Assembly (NCBI GenBank): GCA_020073215.1
Contig: JAIQFO010000044.1
Span: 1 to 40,609, forward strand
From: Terriglobia bacterium
GTDB taxonomy: Bacteria > Acidobacteriota > Terriglobia > Terriglobales > Acidobacteriaceae
Length of the DNA: 40,609 nt
Direction of reading: 5' to 3'
Of the stretch, positions 1 through 8,918 are shown piece by piece. How positions within the stretch are numbered: position 1 is the first letter of the stretch; each line of letters starts with the position of its first letter. The notes beneath the pieces were generated by a model that was not told where the DNA came from, made no database searches, and was given only the letters and a program-made list of their open reading frames with translations. Position numbers and translations under genes: made by a program.

Positions 1-655
1 AGAGTCCCGAGGTGATGTTGAACTCATTCCTCTCGGCCAGTAGCTCGCGTTTAGACCCTTGCTGACCTTATTCCTACAACTCCCTTGCGGGTGCATTGTA
101 AGCCGATCTTGCTCGGGCTCCGGGCTCACCGCCAACCGGATAAATCAGTCCAACGCCTCGGGACTCTATCTTGCCTTTAACAGTGGCTCCTGTTCTCCTC
201 AACCAGCGCTTAGCTATAGACCCTTGCTCGCCCTCCCAAACTCACCTCGCGGTGGTCTGAGTGACTACGCTTGAGCCCCGGACGCCGCACCAACCGGGAA
301 AACTTCAGAACGTGTCAAAGAACGATTATGGTTTTAGCACTTTGAGTTTTTACGTCAACACAATTCATGCATCTGTAACTTCTTATTCATCAATCGAGTG
401 CAGCTCGTTCACAGGCGGGTGACGCGGAAATTGTGCAATTGGCGACGCCTGGCTGCGAAATCTCCAGCATCCATGCGGTTTTTTGCGGCTTCGCCCCGGG
501 AAAATTCGTGTCTTTGACTTATGGGTGAGGAGACTCCGGCTGTGCAAATCGGCGGTTCAGGCGCATAGATACTGATCGCTCGCGCACCGTTTGACTGAAA
601 GCAAGTAGCTGAAGACGATACTGAAAGCGATTGCGTCGATGAGGAGGGTGCGGGA
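1..655. other. Leading region without a recognisable gene
   Basis: No open frame here looks like a protein: the candidates are short, low in complexity and lack a ribosome site. Two short structures are visible. AGAGTCCCGAGG at 1-12 is inverted at 156-167, and TAGACCCTTGCT at 52-63 recurs directly at 217-228. They could be the edge of a decayed mobile element, but nothing identifies one. The stretch 300-400 is clearly more AT-rich than its surroundings and may hold regulatory sequence. Confidence 0.4.
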
Positions 656-748
656 GGACTCGGCCGTCCCTCCGGGACTTGAATCATTCTTTCCACTTTC
701 CCCAGCGCTGAAGCGCTGGGCTAAGTTCGTTTGCCCCTCCGGGGCTCG
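656..748. repeat. Three-hairpin dispersed repeat, copy 1
   Basis: This roughly 90-bp element contains three successive short palindromes: GTCCCTCCGGGAC, then CCCAGCGCTGAAGCGCTGGG at 701-720, then GCCCCTCCGGGGC. A second copy in the same order and orientation lies at 11471-11560. The order of hairpins and most of the linking sequence are conserved, so this is a real dispersed repeat. It sits about 70 bp upstream of the LptC/LptA-like gene and could act in its leader, but no function is shown. Confidence 0.85.
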
Positions 749-815
749 CTTGTTCCGTACTTCGGCCTGCTTCGGGCGGGCGTTGGCTTTGGCCCACGAG
801 TTAAACTAGGCTCCG

Positions 816-3317
816 ATGGCCCTTCCAGTTTCACGGCTGCGCCAGTGGTTCGCTCTGGGCGCGATTCTGATGATTGCGACCGTCGCGGGAATGTATTTCT
901 ACGCGCGCTGGCGGGTGCACTCGGCTGTGCACGAGGTTCCAGCGAAGATCGGTTTGGACGTTCAGCAGACTGCCGAAGGTTTTTCCGTTTCAAAGTCGGT
1001 GGAAGGCCGCACTCTGTTCACGGTTAGCGCCTCCAAGGCGGTCCAGTTCAAAGGCGGCGGACATGCGGAGTTGCACGACGTCAAAATCGTGGTCTACGGA
1101 AAGGATTCCAGCCGTTTCGACCGCATTACTGGAGACGACTTCGAGTACGATCCCGCGTCGGGCGATGTGAGCGCCAAGGGGCCGGTGCTCATTGACCTGG
1201 AGGCAAATCCCGAGGGGATGCGGCATTCGGACCAGACGCCTCCCGAGCAGATGAGCGACCCGATTCATGTTGAAACCAACGGGTTGGTGTTCAACAAAAA
1301 TACGGGGAACGCTTCCGCCACGGGGAAGGTGGTGTTTCAGACGCCGCAGGCCTCGGGCTCGGCGATGGGCATTGAATATGTAGCCAAGACGAGCACCATG
1401 AAGCTGCTCTCAGCGGTGGTGGTGGCGGTCAGCAGCCCTCAGGCGGCGCGTCTGAATGCGGATCATGGACTGATTTCGAAACAGCCCCGGCAGATTGCGC
1501 TCAGCGGGGTACGCCTGACGCGCGAGGGGCAGCGGCTGCAGTCCGACCAGGTGACGTTTTTCTTGCGCGATGACAACACGGTGGAGCGGGTTGTTGCCGA
1601 GGGCAATGTGGAGAGCGAGTTTCACGGACGGGTGTCGTCCGGCTCGGGTGCGCACGCGCGTTCCGATCGCGCCGAACTGTTCTTGACCGGAAGGCGGAAT
1701 CAACTCACTGCCGCAATTCTTACCGGCAACGTCCAACTGGCCACCGGAGACGCGGCAAGCCGCGTCTCTACAGGAGAACAGACCCAGGGAGCGCAGACCG
1801 CCGAGGCTTTCGCTGGACGCGTGACCCTTCGCTTTGCCGGGCAGCAGATTCTTCAAACCGTTCATGCCGAAGACGGCGTGCGGCTTATGCAGAGCAGGGG
1901 GGAGCCGGCGGCGGGGCCCTTCGACTCCCCCCTCGGCTTCGCTCGGGGCTCCGGCAAAACGGGCAGGCTTGCGGGGGCGCCCGTCGCTCCATTCTCAACC
2001 TCCAACGACGCGCAGAAAGTTGAGATGACCTCTCCGGTGATGGACTTCATCGTAAGAGACGGGCGCCAGTTGGAGCGTGCCGAGACCAGCGGACCGCCGC
2101 AGATCGTGATCACGCAACCGGGCGCGAATCAGAAGACGGTGGTCACGGCCGCCAAGTTCACGGCGAAATTCACGGAGAAGAATCGGCTGGCGACGCTGCA
2201 TGGAGAGCCGGAGGCGAAGATTGTGAGCAGCAAGATCTCCGGCAGCGAGATCTCCGGCACGCCGGGGACCGATCGAGTCTCAACCAGCCAGATGCTGGAC
2301 GTGGTTTTCCGGCCCGAAGGCGGGGTTCGGTCGATCACGCAGGCCGGGCATGTTGCCTACGTCGACGGGCCGCAGAAGGCTTGGGCCGACCGGGGAGAGT
2401 ACACGGTCGCCGATCAGATGCTGGTGCTCAGTGGATCGCCCCGGGTGGTGGACAACGGCATGACGACAACCGCCCGGACGATTCGCATGAGCCGCGCGAC
2501 GGGCGACGCCATCGCCGAGGGCAACGTCAAGAGCACGTACTCCGATCTGAAGGCGCTGCCGGAGGGCGGCATGTTCGCCTCCTCCGACCCGATCCATGTG
2601 ACCAGCCGCGGCATGACGGCGCATCGTTCGCCGGCGATTGCGGTGTACACCGGCGACGCCCGCTTGTGGCAGAACGGGAATGTGGTCGAAGCTCCTCGGC
2701 TGCAGTTTGATCGCGACAAGCGGTCATTGTTGGCGCAGGGTGTGGGGACGGGGCTTCGGCCCGTCCGGGCGGGCGAGTCGCCCGCCCCCACACCCGCCCC
2801 CACACCCGCCCCCACAGACGTTCCGGCTCAGCCCGTTTCGACCGTGCTGGTGCAGGTGGACAAGAGCGGGAAGGCGACCCCGGTCCGCATCACATCGGCG
2901 CGTCTGAACTATACAGATGCGGAGCGCAGAATTGTCTTGGGCGGCGGAGTGACGGCGAAGGGGGCAGACACTACGCTGACCGCACTGCAGATGACGGTGT
3001 TTCTGTTGCCGAGGAGCCAATCGCCGGCAGCTGCGGGACCGGGAAGCGCCGGGCAAGTGGAGCGAATTGTGGCGGAGGGCAACGTCGTGATTGCGCAACC
3101 GACGCGTCATGCAACCGGCGACCGGCTGGTGTACACGGCAGCCGAGGACAAGTTCGTCCTGACGGGCGGGTCGTCGAGTGGACCTCCTAGCATTTTTGAT
3201 GCCGAACGGGGCAAAATTACTGGCGATTCGTTGACTTTCTTCAGGCACGATGATAGGGTGCTCGTAGAAGGACGAGAGACCTCCCCTACCATCACTAAGA
3301 CTCAAGTGGCACGATAA
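816..3317 (+). CDS. LptC/LptA-like LPS export protein (fusion, OstA-type repeats)
   Basis: This 833-residue protein is probably the periplasmic bridge of the lipopolysaccharide transport machine. Residues 11-29 form one N-terminal membrane anchor, followed by an LptC-like segment to about residue 200. Repeated OstA/LptA-type beta-rich units follow (short motifs of the form 'aeGNV' recur, for example near residues 260, 570 and 755). LptC and LptA are normally about 190 residues each, so this is a fused, extended form. The assignment is strengthened by lptB, whose ATG follows this TAA with no gap. The ATG at 816 has AGG about eight bases upstream. Three tracts, near residues 311-320, 360-392 and 642-667, are encoded by GC-rich repeat sequence and are probably insertions. 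The last gives a Pro-Thr-Pro-Ala run. Confidence 0.82.
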   Translation: MALPVSRLRQWFALGAILMIATVAGMYFYARWRVHSAVHEVPAKIGLDVQQTAEGFSVSKSVEGRTLFTVSASKAVQFKGGGHAELHDVKIVVYGKDSSRFDRITGDDFEYDPASGDVSAKGPVLIDLEANPEGMRHSDQTPPEQMSDPIHVETNGLVFNKNTGNASATGKVVFQTPQASGSAMGIEYVAKTSTMKLLSAVVVAVSSPQAARLNADHGLISKQPRQIALSGVRLTREGQRLQSDQVTFFLRDDNTVERVVAEGNVESEFHGRVSSGSGAHARSDRAELFLTGRRNQLTAAILTGNVQLATGDAASRVSTGEQTQGAQTAEAFAGRVTLRFAGQQILQTVHAEDGVRLMQSRGEPAAGPFDSPLGFARGSGKTGRLAGAPVAPFSTSNDAQKVEMTSPVMDFIVRDGRQLERAETSGPPQIVITQPGANQKTVVTAAKFTAKFTEKNRLATLHGEPEAKIVSSKISGSEISGTPGTDRVSTSQMLDVVFRPEGGVRSITQAGHVAYVDGPQKAWADRGEYTVADQMLVLSGSPRVVDNGMTTTARTIRMSRATGDAIAEGNVKSTYSDLKALPEGGMFASSDPIHVTSRGMTAHRSPAIAVYTGDARLWQNGNVVEAPRLQFDRDKRSLLAQGVGTGLRPVRAGESPAPTPAPTPAPTDVPAQPVSTVLVQVDKSGKATPVRITSARLNYTDAERRIVLGGGVTAKGADTTLTALQMTVFLLPRSQSPAAAGPGSAGQVERIVAEGNVVIAQPTRHATGDRLVYTAAEDKFVLTGGSSSGPPSIFDAERGKITGDSLTFFRHDDRVLVEGRETSPTITKTQVAR
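1746..1774. repeat. Hairpin repeat inside the LptA-like gene
   Basis: AGACGCGG and CCGCGTCT flank a four-base loop (1748-1767), followed by CTACAGG. The same plan, AGACG-stem-loop-CGTCTCTAC, occurs intergenically at 22236-22260. It therefore looks like a mobile hairpin that entered the coding frame without breaking it. Confidence 0.65.
1895..1990. repeat. GC-rich repeat-like tract inside the LptA-like gene
   Basis: This tract contains the partly palindromic CTCGGCTTCGCTCGGGG and flanking G- and C-runs. It encodes a Gly/Pro/Ala/Arg-rich segment unlike the beta-strand-rich sequence on both sides. The base composition and peptide break point to an inserted repeat. No second full copy lies in this window, so the boundaries are approximate. 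Confidence 0.5.
2740..2816. repeat. GC-rich hairpin repeat with 12-bp tandem units inside the LptA-like gene
   Basis: The tract begins GTGTGGGGACGGG and has GCGGGCGAGTCGCCCGC as a hairpin. It ends in three tandem copies of a 12-bp unit, CCCGCCCCCACA, which encode the Pro-Thr-Pro-Ala run. Its opening matches the repeats at 12728-12774 and 16620-16668, the latter in opposite orientation. It belongs to the same dispersed family and has stayed in frame. Confidence 0.7.
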
Positions 3318-4046
3318 ATGCACACGCTAGCCACCGACGAAATTGGGAAATCCTATCGTGGCCGACGCGTCGTAAACGGTGTCAGCCTGCAGGTTCTTCA
3401 GGGCGAGGTAGTGGGCCTTCTGGGACCGAATGGCGCCGGAAAAACCACCACATTCTATGCCATCGTAGGTCTGGTTCCTCCCGATACCGGCAGGGTGCTT
3501 TACGACGACGAAGATATCACCAGCGTTCCCATGTACTTACGGGCGCGCCAGTACGGTATCAGCTATCTCCCGCAGGAAGCTTCGGTTTTTCGCAAGCTGA
3601 CGGTCGAAGAAAACATCCTGGCCGTGCTGGAAGTCCAGCCGATTTCCTGGCATGAACGCCGGGAAAAAGCGGAGAAGCTGATTGACCAGCTCGGGCTGGA
3701 GCATATACGGCAGAATCGTGGGTATGCATTGTCGGGCGGGGAGCGGCGGCGGGTGGAAATCGCGCGGTCACTCTGCATCAATCCCACGTTTATTTTGCTG
3801 GATGAGCCGTTCTCAGGTATCGACCCGATTGCGGTTTTGGATCTGCAGAAGATCATTTCAGATTTGCGGGCCAGCGGGATCGGGATTCTGATCACGGACC
3901 ACAACGTCCGCGAGACATTGTCGGTGACGGACCGGGCATACATCATTAACGAGGGGCGAATTTTCCGCTCCGGTACGCCGGAGGAGTTGGGAAGCGACAC
4001 CGAGGTACGGCGGATTTATCTGGGAGAGAGCTTCTCCTTGGTGTAA
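3318..4046 (+). CDS. lptB: LptB, ATPase of the lipopolysaccharide export ABC transporter
   Basis: This 242-residue ATPase powers extraction of lipopolysaccharide from the inner membrane, working with LptF/LptG, which are not in this window. All ABC motifs are present: Walker A GPNGAGKT (36-43), Q-loop Gln86, signature LSGGE (138-142), Walker B FILLDEP (158-164) and switch His195 in TDHNV. Length and sequence match the LptB family closely. The start codon follows directly on the stop of the LptC/LptA-like gene (TAAATG), so the two are translationally coupled. Its ribosome site must lie within the 3' end of the upstream gene. Confidence 0.95.
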   Translation: MHTLATDEIGKSYRGRRVVNGVSLQVLQGEVVGLLGPNGAGKTTTFYAIVGLVPPDTGRVLYDDEDITSVPMYLRARQYGISYLPQEASVFRKLTVEENILAVLEVQPISWHERREKAEKLIDQLGLEHIRQNRGYALSGGERRRVEIARSLCINPTFILLDEPFSGIDPIAVLDLQKIISDLRASGIGILITDHNVRETLSVTDRAYIINEGRIFRSGTPEELGSDTEVRRIYLGESFSLV

Positions 4047-4262
4047 CCAATCGGGTGATCGGGCCATTTAGGGTCAAAAGGTTTTGGACTTAGATGATCC
4101 GATGACCCGATGGGTTCTGCTTCTAGTTACCAAGGCGTAGGCAGATTGACCTTTCGTGTGAACGCGATCTACCTCGGTGCATGAGAAGCTAAGTTTTCCA
4201 CACCCCGAGGTATTGGATAGTGAAGGGCAGTGGGTTGACTGAGAACTGAGAACCGAGAACTT
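4045..4262. repeat. Octad/heptad-word inverted repeat and solo arm between lptB and rpoN
   Basis: The left arm (4045-4069), built on ATCGGGTG/ATCGGGCC, starts on the lptB stop codon. It faces a right arm at 4093-4116 built on GATGATCC/GATGACCC/GATGGG. The word length is eight. A separate arm at 4237-4262 repeats the heptad GAGAACT/GAGAACC with no clear partner. This is the same architecture as the other word-repeat palindromes in the window, with different words. Confidence 0.65.
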
Positions 4263-4272
4263 TTTAGGGGAG

Positions 4273-6183
4273 ATGGTGCTTCTTCAGCACAAACTGAACG
4301 TCAAGTTGTCGCAGCGGCAGATTCTGACGCCGGGCCTCGTGCAGATGGTCTCCGTGCTCGCGCTCAACAAGCTCGAGCTCAAGGACATGATCAATGCCGA
4401 AATGGTCGAGAATCCGGTGCTGGAAGAGCTGGAAGATGCCATCCCGCTGCTCGACGATGTGGGACGCCAGGAGGAAGAACGCGACCGGCTCGCGGCCAAG
4501 GCGACCACGACGGAAGAGGGTCCCCCGACCATTGCGGACGAGAAGAAGGATCCCTTCGAAGAGATCGATTTTGGGTCGTTCTTCCAGGATTATCTCGATC
4601 CCGGCTATCGCAGCTCGGGAGAAATGGAAGAGATCGAGAAGCCTTCGTTCGAGAATTTCCTGTCGAAGCCTGGGAACCTGAGCGACCACCTGCTTTGGCA
4701 GTTGGGCGCGATTTCGGTGCGGCCGGCGGTGCATCAAGCGGCTGAGCTGATTATTGGGAATCTCAACGAAGAAGGCTACCTGATTGCCAGCGACGAGGAG
4801 TTGCTGGGCATCACCCCGGTAGCGGCTCCCGAGGCCGATGTGGAAGTGGCGGCCAAGATTGTTGGGGAAGCGGAGGCGTTGGGGATTGCGGTTGGCCAGG
4901 CTCCGCCCGAAAGTTCCGACCTCGAGACCTCCGATCTTGATGCTTCTGTTCTCGCGCCGGAGGACCTCGCCGGGAAAGATGCGTCCCCTTCGCAGTCGAT
5001 CGAGGAAGGCGCTGGAACGGAGTCTCTGGTCGAGCCAGATGTCGAGCCGGAGGTTTCCTCAGAAATAGCAGACGAGGTTTCACCGTCCGGTGCGGCGAGC
5101 CCTGAAGCGAAGAGCGGAGCGAGCGCGCGAACGAACGTCGACGCGAACTCGGGCGTGAACTCCGTAGCAACCGCCACGGGGGCAGCGGCCGCTCGGGCCC
5201 GGTATGCGTACGTGAACTTTAGCGTCGCGGATCTGCACGAAGCGCTGGAAGTTGTGCGCCAGTTCGACCCGCCGGGCATCGCCTGTCGCGATCTGCGTGA
5301 ATGCCTGCTTTATCAGTTGCGCTACCATCTGGAGCAGTTAGCGCTACACCGAAATGGCAACGGCCTGACCGAGCAGGTTGTGAGAGACGCGATTGCCATT
5401 GTCGATCAGCATTTGAAGGCGGTAACGCTGAAGCAGTTCAAGGAAATTGGGCGCGCGATTGGGCGTCCGGTGGAGGCGGTGCAGGCGGCGCTCGAGTATG
5501 TCCGTACGCTGGATCCGCGGCCGGGCTTGCGCTACAACAAAGTTCCGGCCCGGCTGATCGAGCCCGACGTCGCGTTCGTGAAGCACGGCGACGAGTGGCT
5601 GGTCATCATGAACGACGAAGACATGCCGCAGTTGCGCTTGAATCCCGCCTACAAGCGCCTGTTGACCCGCGACGGCAACAATGACCGCGACACACGCAAC
5701 TACGTCAAAGATCGCTACAAGTCCGCCATCCAGCTGATCAAGAACATCGAACAGCGCAAGCAGACGATCGCCAAGGTTTGCTACTCGATTGTGGCGCGCC
5801 AGCAGGATTTTCTCGAGCGGGGAATCGATCAGTTGAAGCCGATGATGATCAAGGAAGTGGCGGAAGAGATCGGCGTGCATCCTTCGACCGTCAGCCGCGC
5901 GGTCGCCAATAAGTACGTGCACACGCAGCAGGGCGTGTTCGAGCTGCGATATTTCTTCTCCGAGAGCGTGCAAGGGCCCGAGGGCGGGGGCACTTCGCTC
6001 CTGATTTTGAAACGGCGGGTCAAAAAACTGATCGAAGAAGAAGATCCCAGCCGGCCGTTAACCGACGAACAGATCACGCGCATTCTGCAATCGCAAGGCA
6101 TCCAGGTCACTCGCCGAACCGTCGCGAAGTATCGGGAAGACATGAAGATTCCGAGCACGCATCAGAGAAGAGTGAAAAAATAA
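4273..6183 (+). CDS. rpoN: RNA polymerase sigma-54 factor
   Basis: Sigma-54 directs RNA polymerase to -24/-12 promoters and needs an AAA+ activator to open DNA. Residues 1-50 are the Gln/Leu-rich region I that contacts activators, and an acidic region II follows to about 115. The core-binding domain includes FDPPGIACRDL. A helix-turn-helix, VAEEIGVHPSTVSRAVANKY, spans 529-548. The diagnostic RpoN box TRRTVAKYRE is at 613-622. At 636 residues the protein is about 150 longer than usual. The excess is largely a low-complexity Ser/Glu/Ala/Pro stretch at about 207-312, inside the core-binding domain. AGGGGAG directly precedes the ATG. The hpf gene follows, a common arrangement. Confidence 0.96.
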   Translation: MVLLQHKLNVKLSQRQILTPGLVQMVSVLALNKLELKDMINAEMVENPVLEELEDAIPLLDDVGRQEEERDRLAAKATTTEEGPPTIADEKKDPFEEIDFGSFFQDYLDPGYRSSGEMEEIEKPSFENFLSKPGNLSDHLLWQLGAISVRPAVHQAAELIIGNLNEEGYLIASDEELLGITPVAAPEADVEVAAKIVGEAEALGIAVGQAPPESSDLETSDLDASVLAPEDLAGKDASPSQSIEEGAGTESLVEPDVEPEVSSEIADEVSPSGAASPEAKSGASARTNVDANSGVNSVATATGAAAARARYAYVNFSVADLHEALEVVRQFDPPGIACRDLRECLLYQLRYHLEQLALHRNGNGLTEQVVRDAIAIVDQHLKAVTLKQFKEIGRAIGRPVEAVQAALEYVRTLDPRPGLRYNKVPARLIEPDVAFVKHGDEWLVIMNDEDMPQLRLNPAYKRLLTRDGNNDRDTRNYVKDRYKSAIQLIKNIEQRKQTIAKVCYSIVARQQDFLERGIDQLKPMMIKEVAEEIGVHPSTVSRAVANKYVHTQQGVFELRYFFSESVQGPEGGGTSLLILKRRVKKLIEEEDPSRPLTDEQITRILQSQGIQVTRRTVAKYREDMKIPSTHQRRVKK

Positions 6184-6276
6184 TTGCAGAGGTCAGAGGT
6201 CAGATTGCAGAGGTGAACCCAATAGCTGCGCGCTTGAAGGTTTTAACCTCTGCAATCTGACCTCTTACCTCTGACC
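6184..6276. repeat. Heptad-word inverted repeat between rpoN and hpf
   Basis: The left arm (6184-6214) is built from degenerate seven-base words GAGGTCA/GATTGCA. The right arm (6246-6276) is its near-complete inverse, across a spacer of about 31 bp. The left arm begins one base after the rpoN stop. It uses the same words as the element at 9591-9686. A transcript through it would fold into a long hairpin between the two genes. Confidence 0.9.
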
Positions 6277-6312
6277 TTGTTTTTTAGACGGAGAGACTTT
6301 GGAGGCTGCTTA

Positions 6313-6906
6313 ATGAACGTGGAATATACCGCGAGAAAATACCAAATCACTCCCACCATCCGCAAGGAAGTTGAAACCGGCCTCAACAAGATCCGCAAAA
6401 TTCTAGGCGACCGCTTCGAGACCAAGGTGATTCTGGCCGTCGAAAAACGGCAGCACAAAGCCGAGATCACGATCGATCCGCCCAACGGCCCGATTGTTGG
6501 GATAGCTCAGACCACCGACATGATGTCGGCCATCAATCAAGCGCTCGACCACCTGGAAAAGCAGGCGCTCAAACATAAAACAAAATGGCTGAGCAAGAAA
6601 CGCAAAGCGGGCAAGAAGTTTGATGGCCAGTCGTTACAAGACAACCTGGAGGCGGCGCTCGGACTGGCGGAGAATGCCACCGTTTCCGTCCTGGTGCATA
6701 AATTTCCCTCGGTGGCGCGAACCACGGAAGTGCATCTGGTGCATGCCACGGACTCGGTCGCACTGCGTCCGATGACGTTGGAAGAAGCGATTAAAGAGAC
6801 GCACTTCCGCGACAAAGATGTTTTCGTGTTTCGCGATCCCGAGGGCAAGTTGATGATCCTGCACCGCACGCGGGAAGGGAAAATGGAGCTAATCGAAGCG
6901 CCGTAG
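6313..6906 (+). CDS. hpf: Ribosome hibernation-promoting factor, long form
   Basis: This 197-residue protein binds idle 30S subunits and, in the long form, drives dimerisation of 70S ribosomes into inactive 100S particles. The N-terminal domain (1-100) has the beta-alpha fold typical of YfiA/HPF, beginning MNVEYTARKYQ. A linker leads to the C-terminal dimerisation domain, with RPMTLEEAI and the closing LIEAP. The ATG at 6313 is chosen over the TTG at 6277 because TTTGGAGG lies at the right distance upstream and the family begins at this Met. Its position after rpoN is conserved in many bacteria. The usual later neighbours hprK and rapZ are absent. Confidence 0.93.
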   Translation: MNVEYTARKYQITPTIRKEVETGLNKIRKILGDRFETKVILAVEKRQHKAEITIDPPNGPIVGIAQTTDMMSAINQALDHLEKQALKHKTKWLSKKRKAGKKFDGQSLQDNLEAALGLAENATVSVLVHKFPSVARTTEVHLVHATDSVALRPMTLEEAIKETHFRDKDVFVFRDPEGKLMILHRTREGKMELIEAP

Positions 6907-6908
6907 AG

Positions 6909-7009
6909 AGCTGTCAGTTATCAGTCTTCAGTCTTCAGTAAGACCAAGATCGATTGCTGCGCACAGACTGACGTTCTTACTGACAACTGACAACTGATAA
7001 CTGACAGCT
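6909..7009. repeat. Heptad-word inverted repeat after hpf
   Basis: Two 35-base arms, at 6909-6943 and 6975-7009, are inverted copies with about four mismatches. Each consists of degenerate seven-base words (AGTTATC, AGTCTTC / TGACAAC, TGATAAC). The left arm ends CAGTAAGA, an ending shared by four other elements here. It lies between the convergent hpf and EAL-like/HDOD genes, where a hairpin could end transcription from either side. Confidence 0.92.
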
Positions 7010-7013
7010 TCCC

Positions 7014-8384
7014 TCACACGCCGCTGGTCGCTTCTTGTGCCCACTGCATGGCCTGCCACCAGGTGGAGGCGACTTCCTCATCGGTCAGTTGTAATTGTTT
7101 GGCGAGTTCGCTCGATTGCGCCCACTCCCCCGATTCCTGAGCCAGCATGAGGCGGTACAAGGGGCGGAGGCTGCTCTCCTGGCCGAGCAACGCGGCCTTG
7201 GTTTCGCGCTCCACGGGCAGTTGTTGCAGGAGTACGTCCATGGCGACCTCGAGGATGGCGTCCATGATGGAGAGCAGGCCCATCAGAAACAAGTCCGAGG
7301 TCAATTTCAAACGGGTGGAGAGCAGTTCGCAAAAACGGCCGCGGGCCAGGCCCATCAGCACCAGTTCGCTGCACTTCTGCTCGGCGGCACTTACGGTGAC
7401 TACGAGGCGGATCCAACGGCGCATTTCCCGTTCTCCGAGAACGGCCATGGCATGGCGGACCGACTTGATTTCGAGGGAAAATCCGAAGAGCGGCGAATTC
7501 AGGTAGCGGAGCAAACGGTAGCAGATCGAGGCTTCCTGCTTGAGCATCTTCTCCAGTTGGCGCATGTCGATTTCCGGGCGGCAGACCATTTCGAGCAGCC
7601 GTATGTAGTGCAGGCGGTTGGAGGGAACCTCGCGGCCGACGACCATTTCGGGACGGCAGAAAAAGTATCCCTGGAAATAGACGAACCCCATGTTGCGGGC
7701 CTGAAAAAACTCGTGCGGGGTTTCGAGTTTTTCCGCCAGCATCTTGCACTTCGGAGACGCGAAGCGGCGCATCATGCCCGCCCGCTCTTCCGGGCGGGTG
7801 GCCCGGACATCGACTTTGATGATGTCGGCAAACTCGCAAAGCGGGACGCGCGGATCGTTGGGGGCGAAGTCGTCGAGGGCGATCATGTAGCCCGCCGCTT
7901 TCAGCCGCTTGCAGGCGGCGATGACGCGGTCTTCGGGCTCCACCGTTTCCAGAATCTCGGCCACGGTTTGGTCCGGGGGCAGCAAGGTCAGCAAGTCCTT
8001 AAACAGGACCTCGCAAGTGCAATTCACGAAGGCGCGGCGGTGATCGCAAATCGTCTCAATCCCGAAGAGCAGCGAACTATCGAGGGTGGAACGGCAGGCC
8101 AGTTCGGGGTCGGCGTTGAAGTAGTCTTCGACTCCGTTGCGGAAAAGAAGTTCGTATCCGAACACCTTCTGCACGCGGTCAAAAATCGGCTGGCGAGCCA
8201 CGAAGCGCTGTCCCGGCAGCGCAAGGGAATCCGGGCCAGTGGTTTTCTCAAGGGCGGGCGCTGGTTTCACGTCTTTTATATCGGCGTTGCCGTGGCAGAA
8301 CTTCAGGGGAAGTTGCGGGTTGCGCTGTTCCTCGAACAAAAGCTTTACCAACTGGTGCTTGCGGTTCCATCGGGAGCAGTGCAT
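7014..8384 (-). CDS. EAL-like/HDOD signalling protein
   Basis: This 456-residue cytoplasmic protein combines an EAL-type domain (about 60-250) with an HDOD domain (about 265-430), the YuxH-like layout. True EAL enzymes hydrolyse cyclic di-GMP. Here the name motif reads ELL (78-80, in YELLFRNG), while EILE (143-146), DDFA (171-174), IKVD (189-192) and FQGYFF (238-243) are recognisable. The degenerate motif suggests a binding or regulatory role rather than catalysis. HDOD domains are HD-related but lack the metal-binding residues and serve in signalling. The first 55 residues are not part of a domain I recognise. An AAAGAG lies just before the ATG. The gene is convergent with hpf. Confidence 0.87.
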   Translation of the reverse strand: MHCSRWNRKHQLVKLLFEEQRNPQLPLKFCHGNADIKDVKPAPALEKTTGPDSLALPGQRFVARQPIFDRVQKVFGYELLFRNGVEDYFNADPELACRSTLDSSLLFGIETICDHRRAFVNCTCEVLFKDLLTLLPPDQTVAEILETVEPEDRVIAACKRLKAAGYMIALDDFAPNDPRVPLCEFADIIKVDVRATRPEERAGMMRRFASPKCKMLAEKLETPHEFFQARNMGFVYFQGYFFCRPEMVVGREVPSNRLHYIRLLEMVCRPEIDMRQLEKMLKQEASICYRLLRYLNSPLFGFSLEIKSVRHAMAVLGEREMRRWIRLVVTVSAAEQKCSELVLMGLARGRFCELLSTRLKLTSDLFLMGLLSIMDAILEVAMDVLLQQLPVERETKAALLGQESSLRPLYRLMLAQESGEWAQSSELAKQLQLTDEEVASTWWQAMQWAQEATSGV

Positions 8385-8428
8385 ACTCTTTAGCCGTAAA
8401 ACATGCCGCGGCCGTCGATGATGACCGC

Positions 8429-8890
8429 TTACAGCGCATGTCCACTGGACGCGTCAATCTGGAGTCGTTCACGCACGGCAGTTCGCAGCAGCGCATGGAC
8501 TGGTTTCAGAGGGGCTTCAGCAGCGGCGATGTTCGGAAATGCAACACCTTCGCACGGTGAGGAGTAGTCGACGGGCACTTTCGTAATGGCCCGGATGTGG
8601 AAAACTTGGAGTTCTCCCCCTTGCGCGTTCGGCGGTTTCGTGAGTAACATCAAGATGTTCCCAATGGCCATGCTTCCAGGCTGGCCGTTCGCGCCCACAA
8701 AACTCCAGGCGCCTAGGTAGTTTGAAACATCGTTCTCGAATAGTGTTCTCGAATTGTATCCAGCCGAGGTGGGGTTTGGTCTGCCGTTAGGCGGCGTGCA
8801 GTATGTGGTGCGTTGCACCACACGCCACAACTTAACGTGCTGACCACAAGGGGAGACGAAACAAACGGGCCTGTGATCCAGGCCTGGGAT
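8429..8890 (-). pseudogene. Possible gene remnant or unrecognised short protein
   Basis: A frame is open on the minus strand through this gap. Its translation contains a protein-like stretch (for example YNSRTLFENDVSNYLGAW and VFHIRAITKVPVDY). It has no clear start codon with a ribosome site, and the open frame runs on into antisense of the next gene. I cannot name a family. It may be a decayed gene or chance. A perfect 8-bp stem with a 3-base loop (TGTGGTGC at 8804-8811, inverted at 8815-8822) lies within it. Confidence 0.25.
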
Positions 8891-8918
8891 TAACTTCAAA
8901 GCTTCACAAGAGAAAAAT

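Noticed and set aside
3307..3322. A possible sigma-54 promoter (TGGCACG-N4-ATGCA) at the lptB start
   Set aside because: The -12 block has ATGC instead of TTGC and overlaps the start codon of lptB, so it would produce a leaderless or truncated message.
7095..8393. A 432-codon plus-strand open frame opposite the EAL-like/HDOD gene
   Set aside because: It is the antisense shadow of a gene with recognisable domains; its own translation has no family features.
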